Source of the DNA: Niveibacterium sp. 24ML | GTDB lineage: Bacteria; Pseudomonadota; Gammaproteobacteria; Burkholderiales; Rhodocyclaceae | Assembly (NCBI RefSeq): GCF_026586805.1 | Contig: NZ_JAPFHA010000024.1 | Location: 1 to 64,000 of the forward strand | DNA length: 64,000 nucleotides | Direction: 5' to 3' | Shown: positions 45,625-54,756 of the stretch, one piece after another | How positions within the stretch are numbered: position 1 is the stretch's first letter | Layout of the letters: every line of letters begins with the position of its first letter | Position numbers and translations under genes: made by a program | The notes under the pieces: generated by a model | The model's input: only the letters and a program-made list of their open reading frames with translations | Told to the model about the DNA's origin: nothing | Database searches by the model: none

Positions 45625-46644
45625 ATGGCACAAGACTTTCTCTCGCAGGAAGAGGTCGATGCGCTACTGCGTGGCGTCACCGGTGAAACCGATGAAGTCG
45701 ACCAAGGCGATGCCGACACCAGCGGCATACGCAACTACAACCTTGCAACGCAGGAACGCATTGTTCGTGGGCGCATGCCCACGATGGAGCTGATCAACGA
45801 GCGCTTCGCGCGCAACCTGCGCATCGGCCTGTTCAACTACATGCACCGCAACACCGAAGTGTCGGTCGGGCCGATCAAGGTGCAGAAGTACAGCGAGTTC
45901 GTCCGCAACCTGGTGGTGCCGACCAACCTGAACCTGATCATGGTCAAGCCGCTGCGCGGCACCGGCCTGGTGGTGTTCGACCCGAACCTCGTCTTCCTGG
46001 TGGTCGACAACATGTTCGGCGGCGACGGGCGCTTCCACACGCGGGTTGAGGGTCGCGACTTCACCGCCACCGAACAGCGGATCATCCAGGGCTTGCTGCA
46101 GGTGGTATTCACCGAAATGGAAAAGGCCTGGGCGCCGGTGTTCGGCATCCAGTTCGAGTACGTGCGCTCGGAAATGAACCCGCAGTTCGCGAACATCGCC
46201 ACGCCCAGCGAGATCGTCGTGTCGATGAACTTCGCGCTTGAATTCGGCGGCACGCAAGCCGACATGCACCTGTGCCTGCCTTACTCCACCGTGGAACCGA
46301 TCCGCGATCTGCTCTACAGCACGATGCAGTCCGACCACCTCACGCAAGACAAGCGTTGGGTCGGGCTGATGTCCAAGCAGATCCAGAGCATCGAGCTGGC
46401 CCTGACGGTGGACCTGGGCAAGACCACGGTTGCACTGCGCGACGTGGTGCAGTTCAAGGTGGGCGACATCATCCCGCTCGACATTCCGGAACTGGTGCAA
46501 GGCCATGTGGATGGCGTACCGGCTTTCGAAGGCAAACACGGCATCAGCCACGGCTATCACGCCGTGCGGATTGAGCGACTGGTGCCGCCGGAGGACCGCG
46601 AGATCAATCTGATCGCGGCCAAACTGGGAGGCCATGATGGCTGA
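45625..46644 (+). CDS. fliM: Flagellar motor switch protein FliM
   Basis: 339 residues. The N-terminal CheY-binding peptide LSQEEVDALLRGV is present, then the CheC-like middle domain (RIIQGLLQVVFTEMEKAWAP) and the C-terminal SPOA domain (VALRDVVQFKVGDIIPLDIP). It sets the rotation direction on binding CheY-P. It overlaps the start of fliN. Confidence 0.96.
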   Translation: MAQDFLSQEEVDALLRGVTGETDEVDQGDADTSGIRNYNLATQERIVRGRMPTMELINERFARNLRIGLFNYMHRNTEVSVGPIKVQKYSEFVRNLVVPTNLNLIMVKPLRGTGLVVFDPNLVFLVVDNMFGGDGRFHTRVEGRDFTATEQRIIQGLLQVVFTEMEKAWAPVFGIQFEYVRSEMNPQFANIATPSEIVVSMNFALEFGGTQADMHLCLPYSTVEPIRDLLYSTMQSDHLTQDKRWVGLMSKQIQSIELALTVDLGKTTVALRDVVQFKVGDIIPLDIPELVQGHVDGVPAFEGKHGISHGYHAVRIERLVPPEDREINLIAAKLGGHDG

Positions 46645-47053
46645 AGAAGAACAAATCAGTGAAGACGACTGGGCCGCAGCGATGCAGGAGCAAGCGGTGG
46701 CCGACGCAGCGATGGCCGCACCGCCACCGCCCGAACCGGCACGCGCAGCGTTTCCCGAATTCGGCGCCGGAGAAAAGCCCACGTCGATGAATGACTTCGA
46801 CATGATTCTGGACATTCCGGTCCAGATCACCGTCGAACTGGGCCGCACCAAATTGTCAATCCGCAATCTGCTGCAGCTGGCGCACGGCTCGGTGGTGGAA
46901 CTCGATGCGCTGGCGGGCGAGCCGATGGACGTGCTGGTCAACGGCACGCTGATCGCGCAGGGCGAAGTCGTGGTGGTGAACGACAAGTTCGGTATCCGCC
47001 TCACCGACATCATTACGCCGTCGGAGCGGATGCGCAAAGTACGCGGCCTCTGA
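46637..47053 (+). CDS. fliN: Flagellar motor switch protein FliN
   Basis: 138 residues from ATG 46637, chosen over ATG 46634 because GGGAGG at 46626-46631 is then 5 bases away. An acidic N-terminal extension is followed by the SPOA domain: DIPVQITVELGRTKLSIRNL, GSVVELDALAGEPMDVLVNG and KFGIRLTDIITPSER. It forms the C-ring base with FliM. A 244-base gap follows. Confidence 0.95.
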   Translation: MAEEEQISEDDWAAAMQEQAVADAAMAAPPPPEPARAAFPEFGAGEKPTSMNDFDMILDIPVQITVELGRTKLSIRNLLQLAHGSVVELDALAGEPMDVLVNGTLIAQGEVVVVNDKFGIRLTDIITPSERMRKVRGL

Positions 47054-47297
47054 ACCACGCAGGCGCGGCCCCTCGCCCGCCTGCCCCCTCGCCCGCCCCT
47101 CGCCCCCATCCGCGCGCACACCTTGCGCGAGGCGCAGCCCCCGGCAACGCGCCGCAAGCCGTGCCAGACAAGTAGAATCTGGGGCGTTCCAATCGATCGC
47201 CCATCGCAGCCATCGCCTGGCCCAGGCTCCAGTGTCAGCCCCGACGCCGGTTCTTTCCGTACTCGGGGCACCCGCATCACACCACTGGAGGTAGAGT

Positions 47298-48473
47298 TTG
47301 CCCGCGGCAGAAGTCATCATGCTGGACACACGCTCGCTGCTTGTGTCACTGCTGATCACGGTGTGCGTGTCGGCGCTGGCCTTCGGTCTGGCCATACGCG
47401 CCTCGTCACGCCGGCAACCGGAGCGCGCGTGGCTGATCGCCCATCTGCAACTGGGCGTCAGCCTTGCCGCCGGCATCCTGCTGTGGGACTTCCCGCCGGC
47501 GCTGGCAATGATTGCGCTGCAAGTTTCGGTGCTCGCGTTTGTCGCGCTGATCATCGATGCCGCTTGTCTGGTTCTCGATGCCCGGCAAGAACGCCGCCAG
47601 CTTGCAATCATCGCCGCCCTTGGCGTGTCTTCGCTGGCATTGGCCGGTTTCATCGGCATTGCATTCACCTACAGGGCCGCACTGCTGTCCGGCGCACTCG
47701 CCGCGCTGCAGGGCTTGGGCGCCCGCGTGCTGCTGCGGGGCAGCAGCAAAGAAACGCCCGCCCAGCGTGCGCTGGGTTTGCTGGCCGCCACCGGTGCAGC
47801 GCTGTTCCTGTTGCGCGCGGGCTGGAGCCTGACCGGCACGGTGCCCTCGGTGCTGGCCAATTCGGCCACGCAGACACTCACGATCCTGCTCGGAATCGTC
47901 CTGATCCAGGCCACCGGCATCCTCAGTGCGCTCTTTCTTCGCGAACGCACCGTGCTGCAACTCGAACGCGATGCGTCGCACGATGCGCTGACCCATGTCT
48001 TCAACCGGCGCGCCTTTGAACCGCTGGCGGTTGGCGCGATCTCGCGCCTGCAGCGGATCAACAGTTGCGTCGGGGTGCTGATGATCGACATCGACCACTT
48101 CAAGCGCATCAACGATGAGCACGGTCATGCCGCGGGTGACCATGTGCTGACCGCCGTTGTGGCGTGCGTCGGCACCACGCTGCGCAGCGCCGACATCATG
48201 GCGCGCTGGGGTGGCGAAGAGTTCGCCGTGCTGCTGGCCGATGTCACCGACGCAGACGAAGCCCTGAAGGTGGCGCAACGGCTTTGCGATGCAGTCGCAA
48301 GACTCGAATGCCACACGGCGCACGAAACCCTGCATTGCACGATCAGCGTCGGCGTCGCCGCCACGCACACCGCGATCGGTTTTGACACCCTGGTCGACGC
48401 GGCAGACAAAGCGCTTTACGAAGCCAAGCGCGCCGGCCGCAACTGCGTGCGGATCGCCCAACTGGCGGGCTGA
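47298..48473 (+). CDS. Membrane diguanylate cyclase (GGDEF) inside the fli operon
   Basis: 391 residues from TTG 47298, which has GGAGG 6 bases upstream; ATG 47319 is the alternative. About six hydrophobic helices occupy residues 10-220. A C-terminal GGDEF domain starts at SHDALTHVFNRRAF and has the active site WGGEEF, preceded five residues earlier by RSAD, an intact RxxD inhibitory site. It should make c-di-GMP with product feedback. No EAL domain. Placed between fliN and fliO on the same strand, it may tie c-di-GMP level to flagellar assembly. The gap before it contains TAGAAT (47174-47179), a possible -10. Confidence 0.88.
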   Translation: MPAAEVIMLDTRSLLVSLLITVCVSALAFGLAIRASSRRQPERAWLIAHLQLGVSLAAGILLWDFPPALAMIALQVSVLAFVALIIDAACLVLDARQERRQLAIIAALGVSSLALAGFIGIAFTYRAALLSGALAALQGLGARVLLRGSSKETPAQRALGLLAATGAALFLLRAGWSLTGTVPSVLANSATQTLTILLGIVLIQATGILSALFLRERTVLQLERDASHDALTHVFNRRAFEPLAVGAISRLQRINSCVGVLMIDIDHFKRINDEHGHAAGDHVLTAVVACVGTTLRSADIMARWGGEEFAVLLADVTDADEALKVAQRLCDAVARLECHTAHETLHCTISVGVAATHTAIGFDTLVDAADKALYEAKRAGRNCVRIAQLAG

Positions 48474-48625
48474 AACGCCAGCCGGCGCACGCCCAGCCGC
48501 CAGCAGGCGCGCCCCGGTCGTTCGACGCCCGCCCCCATTCCGCGCGGTAACCCCTGGCTGTGCCGCGTCGGCAGGCCCCGCCCCAGCCCGCGAATAGGGC
48601 GGGGTTTCCCGCGCTTATCGGCGGG

Positions 48626-48642
48626 CCGGCAATTATTGCCGG
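48626..48642 (+). promoter_or_regulatory. 17-base palindrome upstream of fliO
   Basis: CCGGCAAT-T-ATTGCCGG, 8-bp arms around a single T, lies 41 bases before the fliO ATG in a 209-base gap after the cyclase gene. It may be an operator or an attenuating hairpin; no U-run follows. Confidence 0.35.
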
Positions 48643-48682
48643 ATAGCAGAATGGCATCGCACGTCCAGCCGGTGATTCCGTG

Positions 48683-49090
48683 ATGCCCAAGCCTTGCTAC
48701 CGCCTCGTTCCCGTACTGCTCGCCCCGAGCGCCGCCTTCGCTGCGCCGGCCGACGCAGGCGCAAGCGTGCTGACCATGATGTTCGGCCTGGCGGTGGTGC
48801 TTGCCTGCATCTACGGCCTGATGCTGCTTGCCAAGCGGGTTCAGGCAAGCACCGGCACGGGTCAGGCCGCGGTGCGGATCATCGGCGGCGCTTCGGTCGG
48901 GCCGCGCGAACGGGTGGTGCTGGTTGAAGTCGGCGGCAAGGTGCTGGTGCTGGGCGTTGCACCCGGGCGCGTCAATGCGCTGGACACCCTGAATGCCGAC
49001 GATGTGCCCCGCGTGACGGCGGCACCGATCGACAGCGACTTTCAGCGAAAGCTCGCCACGCTGCTCAAGGGAGGCCGCCGTGAAGCCTGA
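48683..49090 (+). CDS. fliO: Flagellar export-gate assembly protein FliO
   Basis: 135 residues from ATG 48683. A short signal-like start (LVPVLLAPSAAFAAPADA), a transmembrane helix (VLTMMFGLAVVLACIYGLML) and a cytoplasmic basic domain (VRIIGGASVGPRERVVLVEV) match FliO. It stabilises FliP during export-gate assembly. It overlaps fliP by 11 bases. Confidence 0.9.
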   Translation: MPKPCYRLVPVLLAPSAAFAAPADAGASVLTMMFGLAVVLACIYGLMLLAKRVQASTGTGQAAVRIIGGASVGPRERVVLVEVGGKVLVLGVAPGRVNALDTLNADDVPRVTAAPIDSDFQRKLATLLKGGRREA

Positions 49091-49823
49091 TGTCCGCCGT
49101 GCGCTGATCCTGCTGCCGCTGGCCCTGCTTGCGGCCCCCAGCTTCGCGCAAGCCCTGCCCGCCTTCACCAGCGTCCCGGCCGCGGGCGGCGGCCAGACCT
49201 ATTCGATCACGATCCAGACACTGGTAATGATGACCTCGCTGGTCTTCATCCCGGCGCTGATCCTGATGACAACCTGCTTTACCCGCATCGTCATCGTCTT
49301 CTCTCTGCTGCGCCATGCCATGGGCACGCAGACCTCGCCGCCGAACCAGGTGATCGTCGGCCTGTCGCTGTTCCTTACCTTCTTCATCATGAGCCCGGTG
49401 GCCGACCGGGTTTACACCGAGGCCTACAAACCGCTGGCCGAAGGCACGATCCAGTTCGATGTGGCGCTTGAGCGCGCCACCGTGCCGGTGCGCACCTTCA
49501 TGCTCAAACAGATCCGCGAAGCCGATCTTTCGCTCTTCGCGCGGCTTGCGAAGACGCCGAAGGTCAACAAGGCAGAAGAACTGCCGATGCGGGTGATCAT
49601 CCCGGCGTTCGTGACCAGCGAACTCAAAACAGCCTTCCAGATCGGCTTCATCATCTTCCTGCCCTTCCTGATCATCGACATGGTGGTGGCCTCGGTCCTG
49701 ATGTCGATGGGCATGATGATGATGTCGCCGGTGATCGTGTCGCTGCCTTTCAAACTGATGTTGTTCGTGCTGGTGGACGGTTGGAACCTCGTGGTGTCCA
49801 CCCTCGTCCAGAGCTTTGCCTAG
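49080..49823 (+). CDS. fliP: Flagellar export-gate protein FliP
   Basis: 247 residues from GTG 49080. A signal peptide (LILLPLALLAAPSFAQA) is followed by FliP helices: TLVMMTSLVFIPALILMTTC, TRIVIVFSLLRHAMGTQTSP and FQIGFIIFLPFLIIDMVVAS. FliP forms the core pore of the export gate with FliQ and FliR. fliQ starts 9 bases downstream. Confidence 0.95.
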   Translation: MKPDVRRALILLPLALLAAPSFAQALPAFTSVPAAGGGQTYSITIQTLVMMTSLVFIPALILMTTCFTRIVIVFSLLRHAMGTQTSPPNQVIVGLSLFLTFFIMSPVADRVYTEAYKPLAEGTIQFDVALERATVPVRTFMLKQIREADLSLFARLAKTPKVNKAEELPMRVIIPAFVTSELKTAFQIGFIIFLPFLIIDMVVASVLMSMGMMMMSPVIVSLPFKLMLFVLVDGWNLVVSTLVQSFA

Positions 49824-49832
49824 GAGCAGGTC

Positions 49833-50102
49833 ATGACCCCGACTACCGTTATCGCGCTGTGCCGGGACGCCATTGAAGTGGTGTTGATGGTGTCAGCCCC
49901 ACCCTTGCTCGCGGCGCTGGTCGTCGGGCTGGTGCTCTCGATCTTTCAGGCGGCCACGCAGATCAACGAAATGACGTTGACCTTCGTGCCCAAGGTGATG
50001 GTGATGTTTGTGACCCTCCTGATCGCCGGCCCGTGGATGCTGACAACGATGACCGACTACATCCGCCGGCTCTACGGCGCGATCCCCGGCATCATCGGTT
50101 GA
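49833..50102 (+). CDS. fliQ: Flagellar export-gate protein FliQ
   Basis: 89 residues with two transmembrane helices (PPLLAALVVGLVLSIFQAAT and VMVMFVTLLIAGPWMLTTM) joined by QINEMTLTFVPK, the standard FliQ layout. It packs around the FliP-FliR core. A 36-base gap leads to fliR. Confidence 0.95.
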   Translation: MTPTTVIALCRDAIEVVLMVSAPPLLAALVVGLVLSIFQAATQINEMTLTFVPKVMVMFVTLLIAGPWMLTTMTDYIRRLYGAIPGIIG

Positions 50103-50138
50103 TGCCATCACCCTGGCCAAGCGCGCGCCCCTGCCCCG

Positions 50139-50927
50139 ATGGTGAGCTTCAGCGATACTGACTGGCTCGGCTGGCTTGCGATCTACGCTTACCCGGCGAT
50201 CCGCATACTGGCCATGCTGGTCAGCGCGCCGATCTTCAACAACGTCGGCATGCCGCGCAAGATCCGCCTGATCGCCGGGCTGGCGATCGCCATGGGTGTC
50301 GCACCGGCCATTCCGTCCGCCGCGCCGATTGCGCCCGGCTCCTTCCTGGTTGCCGGTGCGATAGCAACCGAAATGATGATCGGCGTCGCCATCGGTTTCA
50401 CGATCCGGATGATGTTCGTTGCCGTCGACCTGGCCGGCGATCTGATCGGCATGCAGATGGGTCTGTCGTTCGCGATGTTCTTCGACCCGCAGTCCGCCGG
50501 CCAGACAACGGTGATCGCGCAGTTTCTGGGCCTGTTCGCCTCGCTGCTCTTCCTGGTGATGAATGGCCACCTGCTGGTGATCGAGACCGTCGTGCGGAGC
50601 TACGAATGGCTTCCGGCGGGCGGCGTTGGCTTTGAGGGCAACGCGGCCAAGGCCATCGTACGCAGTGCCGCAGCGATCTTCTCGACCGGACTGCTGATCG
50701 CCCTGCCCGCGATCACCACCTTGCTGATCACCAACATTGCTCTGGGCGTGCTCACGCGTGCGGCACCGCAGTTGAACCTGTTTGCGCTCGGCTTCCCGAT
50801 CACGCTGACGGTGGGCATCTTCACGATTGCCGTCTGTTTGCCGCTGCTCGCCAACACCCTGAGCGCTTTCTATGAGCGCGGCTTCGAGGCGGTTGGGCTG
50901 TTCCTGAAACTCGCCAGCGGCCAGTAG
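50139..50927 (+). CDS. fliR: Flagellar export-gate protein FliR
   Basis: 262 residues, about six transmembrane helices, with typical segments RILAMLVSAPIFNNVGMPRK, DLAGDLIGMQMGLSFAMFFD and PQLNLFALGFPITLTVGIFT. FliR completes the export-gate pore. It ends the plus-strand fli operon and converges on the lipoprotein gene with a 3-base gap. Confidence 0.95.
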   Translation: MVSFSDTDWLGWLAIYAYPAIRILAMLVSAPIFNNVGMPRKIRLIAGLAIAMGVAPAIPSAAPIAPGSFLVAGAIATEMMIGVAIGFTIRMMFVAVDLAGDLIGMQMGLSFAMFFDPQSAGQTTVIAQFLGLFASLLFLVMNGHLLVIETVVRSYEWLPAGGVGFEGNAAKAIVRSAAAIFSTGLLIALPAITTLLITNIALGVLTRAAPQLNLFALGFPITLTVGIFTIAVCLPLLANTLSAFYERGFEAVGLFLKLASGQ

Positions 50928-50930
50928 CCC

Positions 50931-51365
50931 TCAGCGCTTCAGAACGATGTCGCCACTCGCAACGCGCTCCGAGATCCAGTTCGATTCCTGGCCTTCCTGA
51001 TAGCGGGCAATCGTGTAGGCGCTGTAGCCTTGGCCACGCATCAGGTCTTCAGCGCGCGACTGAAAGAGCTGATAGGCCTCGCCCTCGCCCCCCATGTGTA
51101 TCCGCTTCATCCGCAAGTCGAATCGATAACGGTCGTCGCTCAGACGCAGTGTGGTCACCGTCCAGTTCGGCGCAAGCGGGTCGACGACGTAGTAGAGCAC
51201 CCCGATCACCGCCCCGCCCATCACCAGGTCTTCGAGGGCAATCGTCAGGCCGTCGGCAACGTTGATCGCCGCATTCGGAATGATCGGGGTCGAGGGGTAA
51301 TCGCCCTTGACGTTCGAGCACGCAGCCAAGGGCGCGAGCAGCAATGTCATCAATTGGCGGCGCAT
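50931..51365 (-). CDS. Unknown predicted lipoprotein
   Basis: 144 residues. The lipobox LAAC follows a short hydrophobic stretch (LMTLLLAPLAACSN), so the mature protein should be lipidated at that Cys. A hydrophobic patch (VMGGAVIGVLYYVVDPL) and RMKRIHMGGEGEAYQLFQSR with an extended C-terminal half follow. No family was named. It lies between convergent fliR and flgL, 5 bases after flgL, and is probably cotranscribed with flgKL. Confidence 0.65.
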   Translation of the reverse strand: MRRQLMTLLLAPLAACSNVKGDYPSTPIIPNAAINVADGLTIALEDLVMGGAVIGVLYYVVDPLAPNWTVTTLRLSDDRYRFDLRMKRIHMGGEGEAYQLFQSRAEDLMRGQGYSAYTIARYQEGQESNWISERVASGDIVLKR

Positions 51366-51370
51366 TGGTC

Positions 51371-52555
51371 TTAGCCCAGGTAGTTGAACAGCGAAAGCCC
51401 GGTCGTCTTCACGAAGGCCTGCTGGGCGGCTTCCAGCGCAGTCGTCTTCTGCGCAAGGTCGGAACTGGCCTTGGCGTAGTCAAGGTCCACCAGCCGCGAA
51501 ATGGTGCCCGCGTACTGAACATCGGCCTGCGAGCCAACTGATTCGGCCGCCTGCACCTCGTTCACCCGCGATCCGATCGACGAAATCACGCGCAGCACGT
51601 TGTCCTGCGCCTTGTCGAGCTTGCCCAGCGTCTGCAAGACCTGGGTGTTGAGCGCCGGGCCGCTGGAATTTTCGAGCGCACCGACAAAGGTCTTGAGCGT
51701 GTTGAAGATGTCGGTATAGCCACCGGGGTCGACGCTGAACGTATCGCCGGTTGCAGGCGTGCCGGAGATCGACATCTGGATGCCGTCAAACGCGATCGCT
51801 GTGCCCGAGAGGTAGGCGCCCGAGGCAATCGGCGGCCCGCCCAGCGTGACGTTGTAGACGTCGTAGTTGCCGGGGCTGGTGAAGTCGATCCGGTACTGAT
51901 TTCCGGAGTAGCTACCCACAACCGAACCATCGTCAATCACCGCCGCGCCGGTATTGGTGGCACCGGCCGAGGTGTGAAACGCGCCGTTCAGGTTCGGGAT
52001 GTCCATGAAGATCTCGTTGCCCGAGTTGCTCACCGGAATCACCCGCGAATCGCTGATCTGCAAGGCGCGCGAGCCCTGGTCGCCGCGGTAGACCATACCG
52101 CTGGCGATATTGCCAACGAAGGGCTGCGTGTTGGTCTGGAAGCCGGCAAACAGATAGCCGCCTTCAGGGTCACTGCTGTTGGCCAGCCCCACCAGCGCCT
52201 CGTAGCGGGCCCGCACGTCGACGGCAATGGTCTTGCGGTCTGCCGCATTCAGCGATCCGTTGCCGCTCTGCACCACCAGTTCCTTGACGTATGAAATCAG
52301 GTCATTGACGCCGCCAAGCTTGCTCTCGACGATGCGCAACGAATCACTCGCAGCACCGCGGTTGATGGAATACGAGGCGTTGACCGACTTGGCCTGCTCC
52401 ACCACCAATGCCGTCGATGAGGCAATCGGATCGTCGGACGGCGCCACGACACGACGCCCGGTTGACACCTGCTGCTGCAGGTTCAGCAAATCGCCCGCGC
52501 GGTTCTGGAACTGCGTGGTGCCGTTGTCGTAGATCATCGAGGTTGAGACACGCAT
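51371..52555 (-). CDS. flgL: Hook-filament junction protein FlgL (HAP3)
   Basis: 394 residues. The flagellin-like N-terminus RVSTSMIYDNGTTQFQNRAG with LQQQVSTGRRVVAPSDDP and the C-terminal helix DLDYAKASSDLAQKTTALEA, LSLFNYLG are diagnostic. It joins hook to filament with FlgK. It follows flgK with a 20-base gap on the minus strand. Confidence 0.95.
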   Translation of the reverse strand: MRVSTSMIYDNGTTQFQNRAGDLLNLQQQVSTGRRVVAPSDDPIASSTALVVEQAKSVNASYSINRGAASDSLRIVESKLGGVNDLISYVKELVVQSGNGSLNAADRKTIAVDVRARYEALVGLANSSDPEGGYLFAGFQTNTQPFVGNIASGMVYRGDQGSRALQISDSRVIPVSNSGNEIFMDIPNLNGAFHTSAGATNTGAAVIDDGSVVGSYSGNQYRIDFTSPGNYDVYNVTLGGPPIASGAYLSGTAIAFDGIQMSISGTPATGDTFSVDPGGYTDIFNTLKTFVGALENSSGPALNTQVLQTLGKLDKAQDNVLRVISSIGSRVNEVQAAESVGSQADVQYAGTISRLVDLDYAKASSDLAQKTTALEAAQQAFVKTTGLSLFNYLG

Positions 52556-52575
52556 GGCGAAACTCCGGTCAGAAC

Positions 52576-54567
52576 TCAGCGCCCGAGGGCGAGTATTTCG
52601 TCGAACAGGCTGCTGGCGATCTGCATCACCTTGCCTGCGGCCTGATAGGCCTGCTGATAGCGGATCAGGTTGGCAGCCTCCTCATCGAGGTTCACCCCCG
52701 AGAGCGCCTGCTGCGAATCGAACGCACGCTCGGCAACCACCTTCTGCGATTGCGAGGTCACCTGCACCTCACGCGTCTGTGCGCCGACTTCGGCAACCAG
52801 CTGGGCGTAAGTCGAGCCATAGCTGGCAGAGCCACCCACCAGGGTCTTCGCTTGCTGCAGCGCGCCCAGCAGCACGGCATTGCGGCTGTCTGACACGCCG
52901 CCCGGATTACGCTCGACCGTGAAGGTATCGCCATCCTTGGGCGTGCCGGAGATCGCCACCGAGATACCGCCAAACGCGATCTGGGCGCCATCGGAATAGG
53001 TGATCGAACCGCCGAGCGGGTAGTTCACCACCGTGCCATCCACCTGCGTCACCGTGATCGGGAAACCTGCCGGGAAGCCCGAAACGCTGCCCGCGTTGTA
53101 GGTCAATGTAGCCGGCAGCGACAAAGCGGGCGGCGGTGCAAGGTTGGCGGCACTGCTGACCACGCCTTGCGAAATCGAGCCGGTGCCCGTGTTGGCATTG
53201 GTGGCGGACGTGCGGATCGGCGCCGCCGCGGCGATCAGGCGCGGATCCTTGATCGCGACGGCGAACTGATCCGCGCCGGCGCGGGTGGGCTGGATCGAGA
53301 AGGAATCCCCCACCGTCGGCGTGCCGGACAGCGTCATCGAAAAGCCCTGCGGTGGCGCAGCCGCCAGCACTGCGGCCAGCCCCGCCGCCGGGCTTGCGCC
53401 GCTTGCCGTCCACACCTGCCCGTCGGACTTGCGAACCAGTTGAAAGGTGTTCGCGGCGGTGTAGGTGAGCGAGTAATCGCTGGTGGTCAGATCCGCCACG
53501 TTGGTGATCGGCACGTCAATCAGCGCAGACCCTGAGTTGGCAGGCGCATTCGGGTAGATCGCGCGGCCGGCAAGCGGCGCGAAATAGTTGGTCCCCAGCG
53601 TGCCATCCAGATCCTGGCCAAGCTTGTGCTGCGCGTTGAAGGTTTCGGTGATGCCGATTGCGACACGCCCCAACCCGTTCTGCACCGCATCCAGCGATTC
53701 GCGGCGGAAATTGAGCAAACCGGAAAGCTTGCCGCCAGAAAATGCCGCGTCCGGCAATTCCTGCCCCCCGCCGGTCGGCAAGCTGATGGCAACCACGATG
53801 CGCGACACATCCTCCCGCGCCGGTTGCGCCCGCAGCGTGGCGACATCCGAGCGCACCACCAGCGGCTGACCATTGCCGATGAAGATGTTGAGCGAGCCAT
53901 CGTCGTTCGCAATCGTCGTCACGCGAACCTGATCGTTGAGCTGCGATACCAGTTCAGAACGATAGTCGAGCAAGTCATTGGGCGGCTGCCCCGAGCCCAG
54001 ATTGGCGGCGTAGATGATGCGCTGGTTCAGTTCGCCGAGTTGCTGGGCGAGGCTGTTGATCTCGACCACCGTGCCCTCGATCTCGCCGCCGACCTGGGTA
54101 CGCAACTCTTCGATGCGGGTGTTCAAGGTCTGGAAGCGCGCGACCAGCGCCTCGGACTGCGACAGCATCGACTGGCGCGCCGGAATGCTGGTGGCAGACG
54201 CGGCAACGCTTTGCACGCCCTTGAAGAAGTCCTGGATCGAGGGGGACAAACCGGCCGACGGGTCACCGAGCAGGTCGTCGATCTGCTTGACCTGTTCGTA
54301 GTAGGTGTTGAGTTCCTGGTAGCGCGCGTTGGCGGTCAGCACCTGCTGCTCAAGGTAGTTGTTGTAACTGCGCTTGATCGTCTGGACGTTGGTGCCCTGG
54401 CCGTAGTAACCCACGCCCGAATACACCGGGACGTTGGTGCCCTGGACGGTTTGCTGCCGGCTGAATCCAGGGGTCGAGGCATTCGAGATGTTGTGCCCGG
54501 TCGTCACCAGACCCGCCTGCGCGGCGTTGATGCCCGATATGCCGATATTCAGAACGCCGTTGCCCAT
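52576..54567 (-). CDS. flgK: Hook-filament junction protein FlgK (HAP1)
   Basis: 663 residues, longer than the enterobacterial form (about 547), with the extra length in the variable middle. The N-terminus is LNIGISGINAAQAGLVTTGH, then NISNASTPGFSRQ; the C-terminus is GVNLDEEAANLIRYQQAYQA, AGKVMQIASSLFDEILAL. It caps the hook and nucleates the filament. The 188-base gap upstream (to flgJ) contains GCCGTAAG near 54585, a weak FliA -10 candidate. Confidence 0.95.
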   Translation of the reverse strand: MGNGVLNIGISGINAAQAGLVTTGHNISNASTPGFSRQQTVQGTNVPVYSGVGYYGQGTNVQTIKRSYNNYLEQQVLTANARYQELNTYYEQVKQIDDLLGDPSAGLSPSIQDFFKGVQSVAASATSIPARQSMLSQSEALVARFQTLNTRIEELRTQVGGEIEGTVVEINSLAQQLGELNQRIIYAANLGSGQPPNDLLDYRSELVSQLNDQVRVTTIANDDGSLNIFIGNGQPLVVRSDVATLRAQPAREDVSRIVVAISLPTGGGQELPDAAFSGGKLSGLLNFRRESLDAVQNGLGRVAIGITETFNAQHKLGQDLDGTLGTNYFAPLAGRAIYPNAPANSGSALIDVPITNVADLTTSDYSLTYTAANTFQLVRKSDGQVWTASGASPAAGLAAVLAAAPPQGFSMTLSGTPTVGDSFSIQPTRAGADQFAVAIKDPRLIAAAAPIRTSATNANTGTGSISQGVVSSAANLAPPPALSLPATLTYNAGSVSGFPAGFPITVTQVDGTVVNYPLGGSITYSDGAQIAFGGISVAISGTPKDGDTFTVERNPGGVSDSRNAVLLGALQQAKTLVGGSASYGSTYAQLVAEVGAQTREVQVTSQSQKVVAERAFDSQQALSGVNLDEEAANLIRYQQAYQAAGKVMQIASSLFDEILALGR

Positions 54568-54736
54568 GATGAATGCCTCGTTATGCTTCTTACGGCACTA
54601 CTAAGCAATTCCTTTGCCTGATTCGGCGGGCACGCTCCAAAGCCTTGCAAATGAAGCGCATGGCGGCACAAACCGGGGATGCGCGCATGAAAAATGGCCG
54701 CTCGTGGCGACCATCGAAAACACAGGCCTTGGCGGC

Positions 54737-54756
54737 GCGCACGGCGCGCCGTGCGC
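54737..54756 (-). terminator. 20-base perfect palindrome at the flgJ stop
   Basis: GCGCACGGCG and CGCCGTGCGC form an uninterrupted 10-bp inverted repeat whose last base is part of the flgJ stop codon. On the minus strand a TGTTTTC run follows about 20 bases later. It may end the flgB-flgJ transcript or shield its 3' end. Confidence 0.5.

Noticed and set aside
45664-47280. Long minus-strand open frame opposite fliM-fliN
   Set aside because: His/Asp/Val-rich shadow of two well-identified genes.
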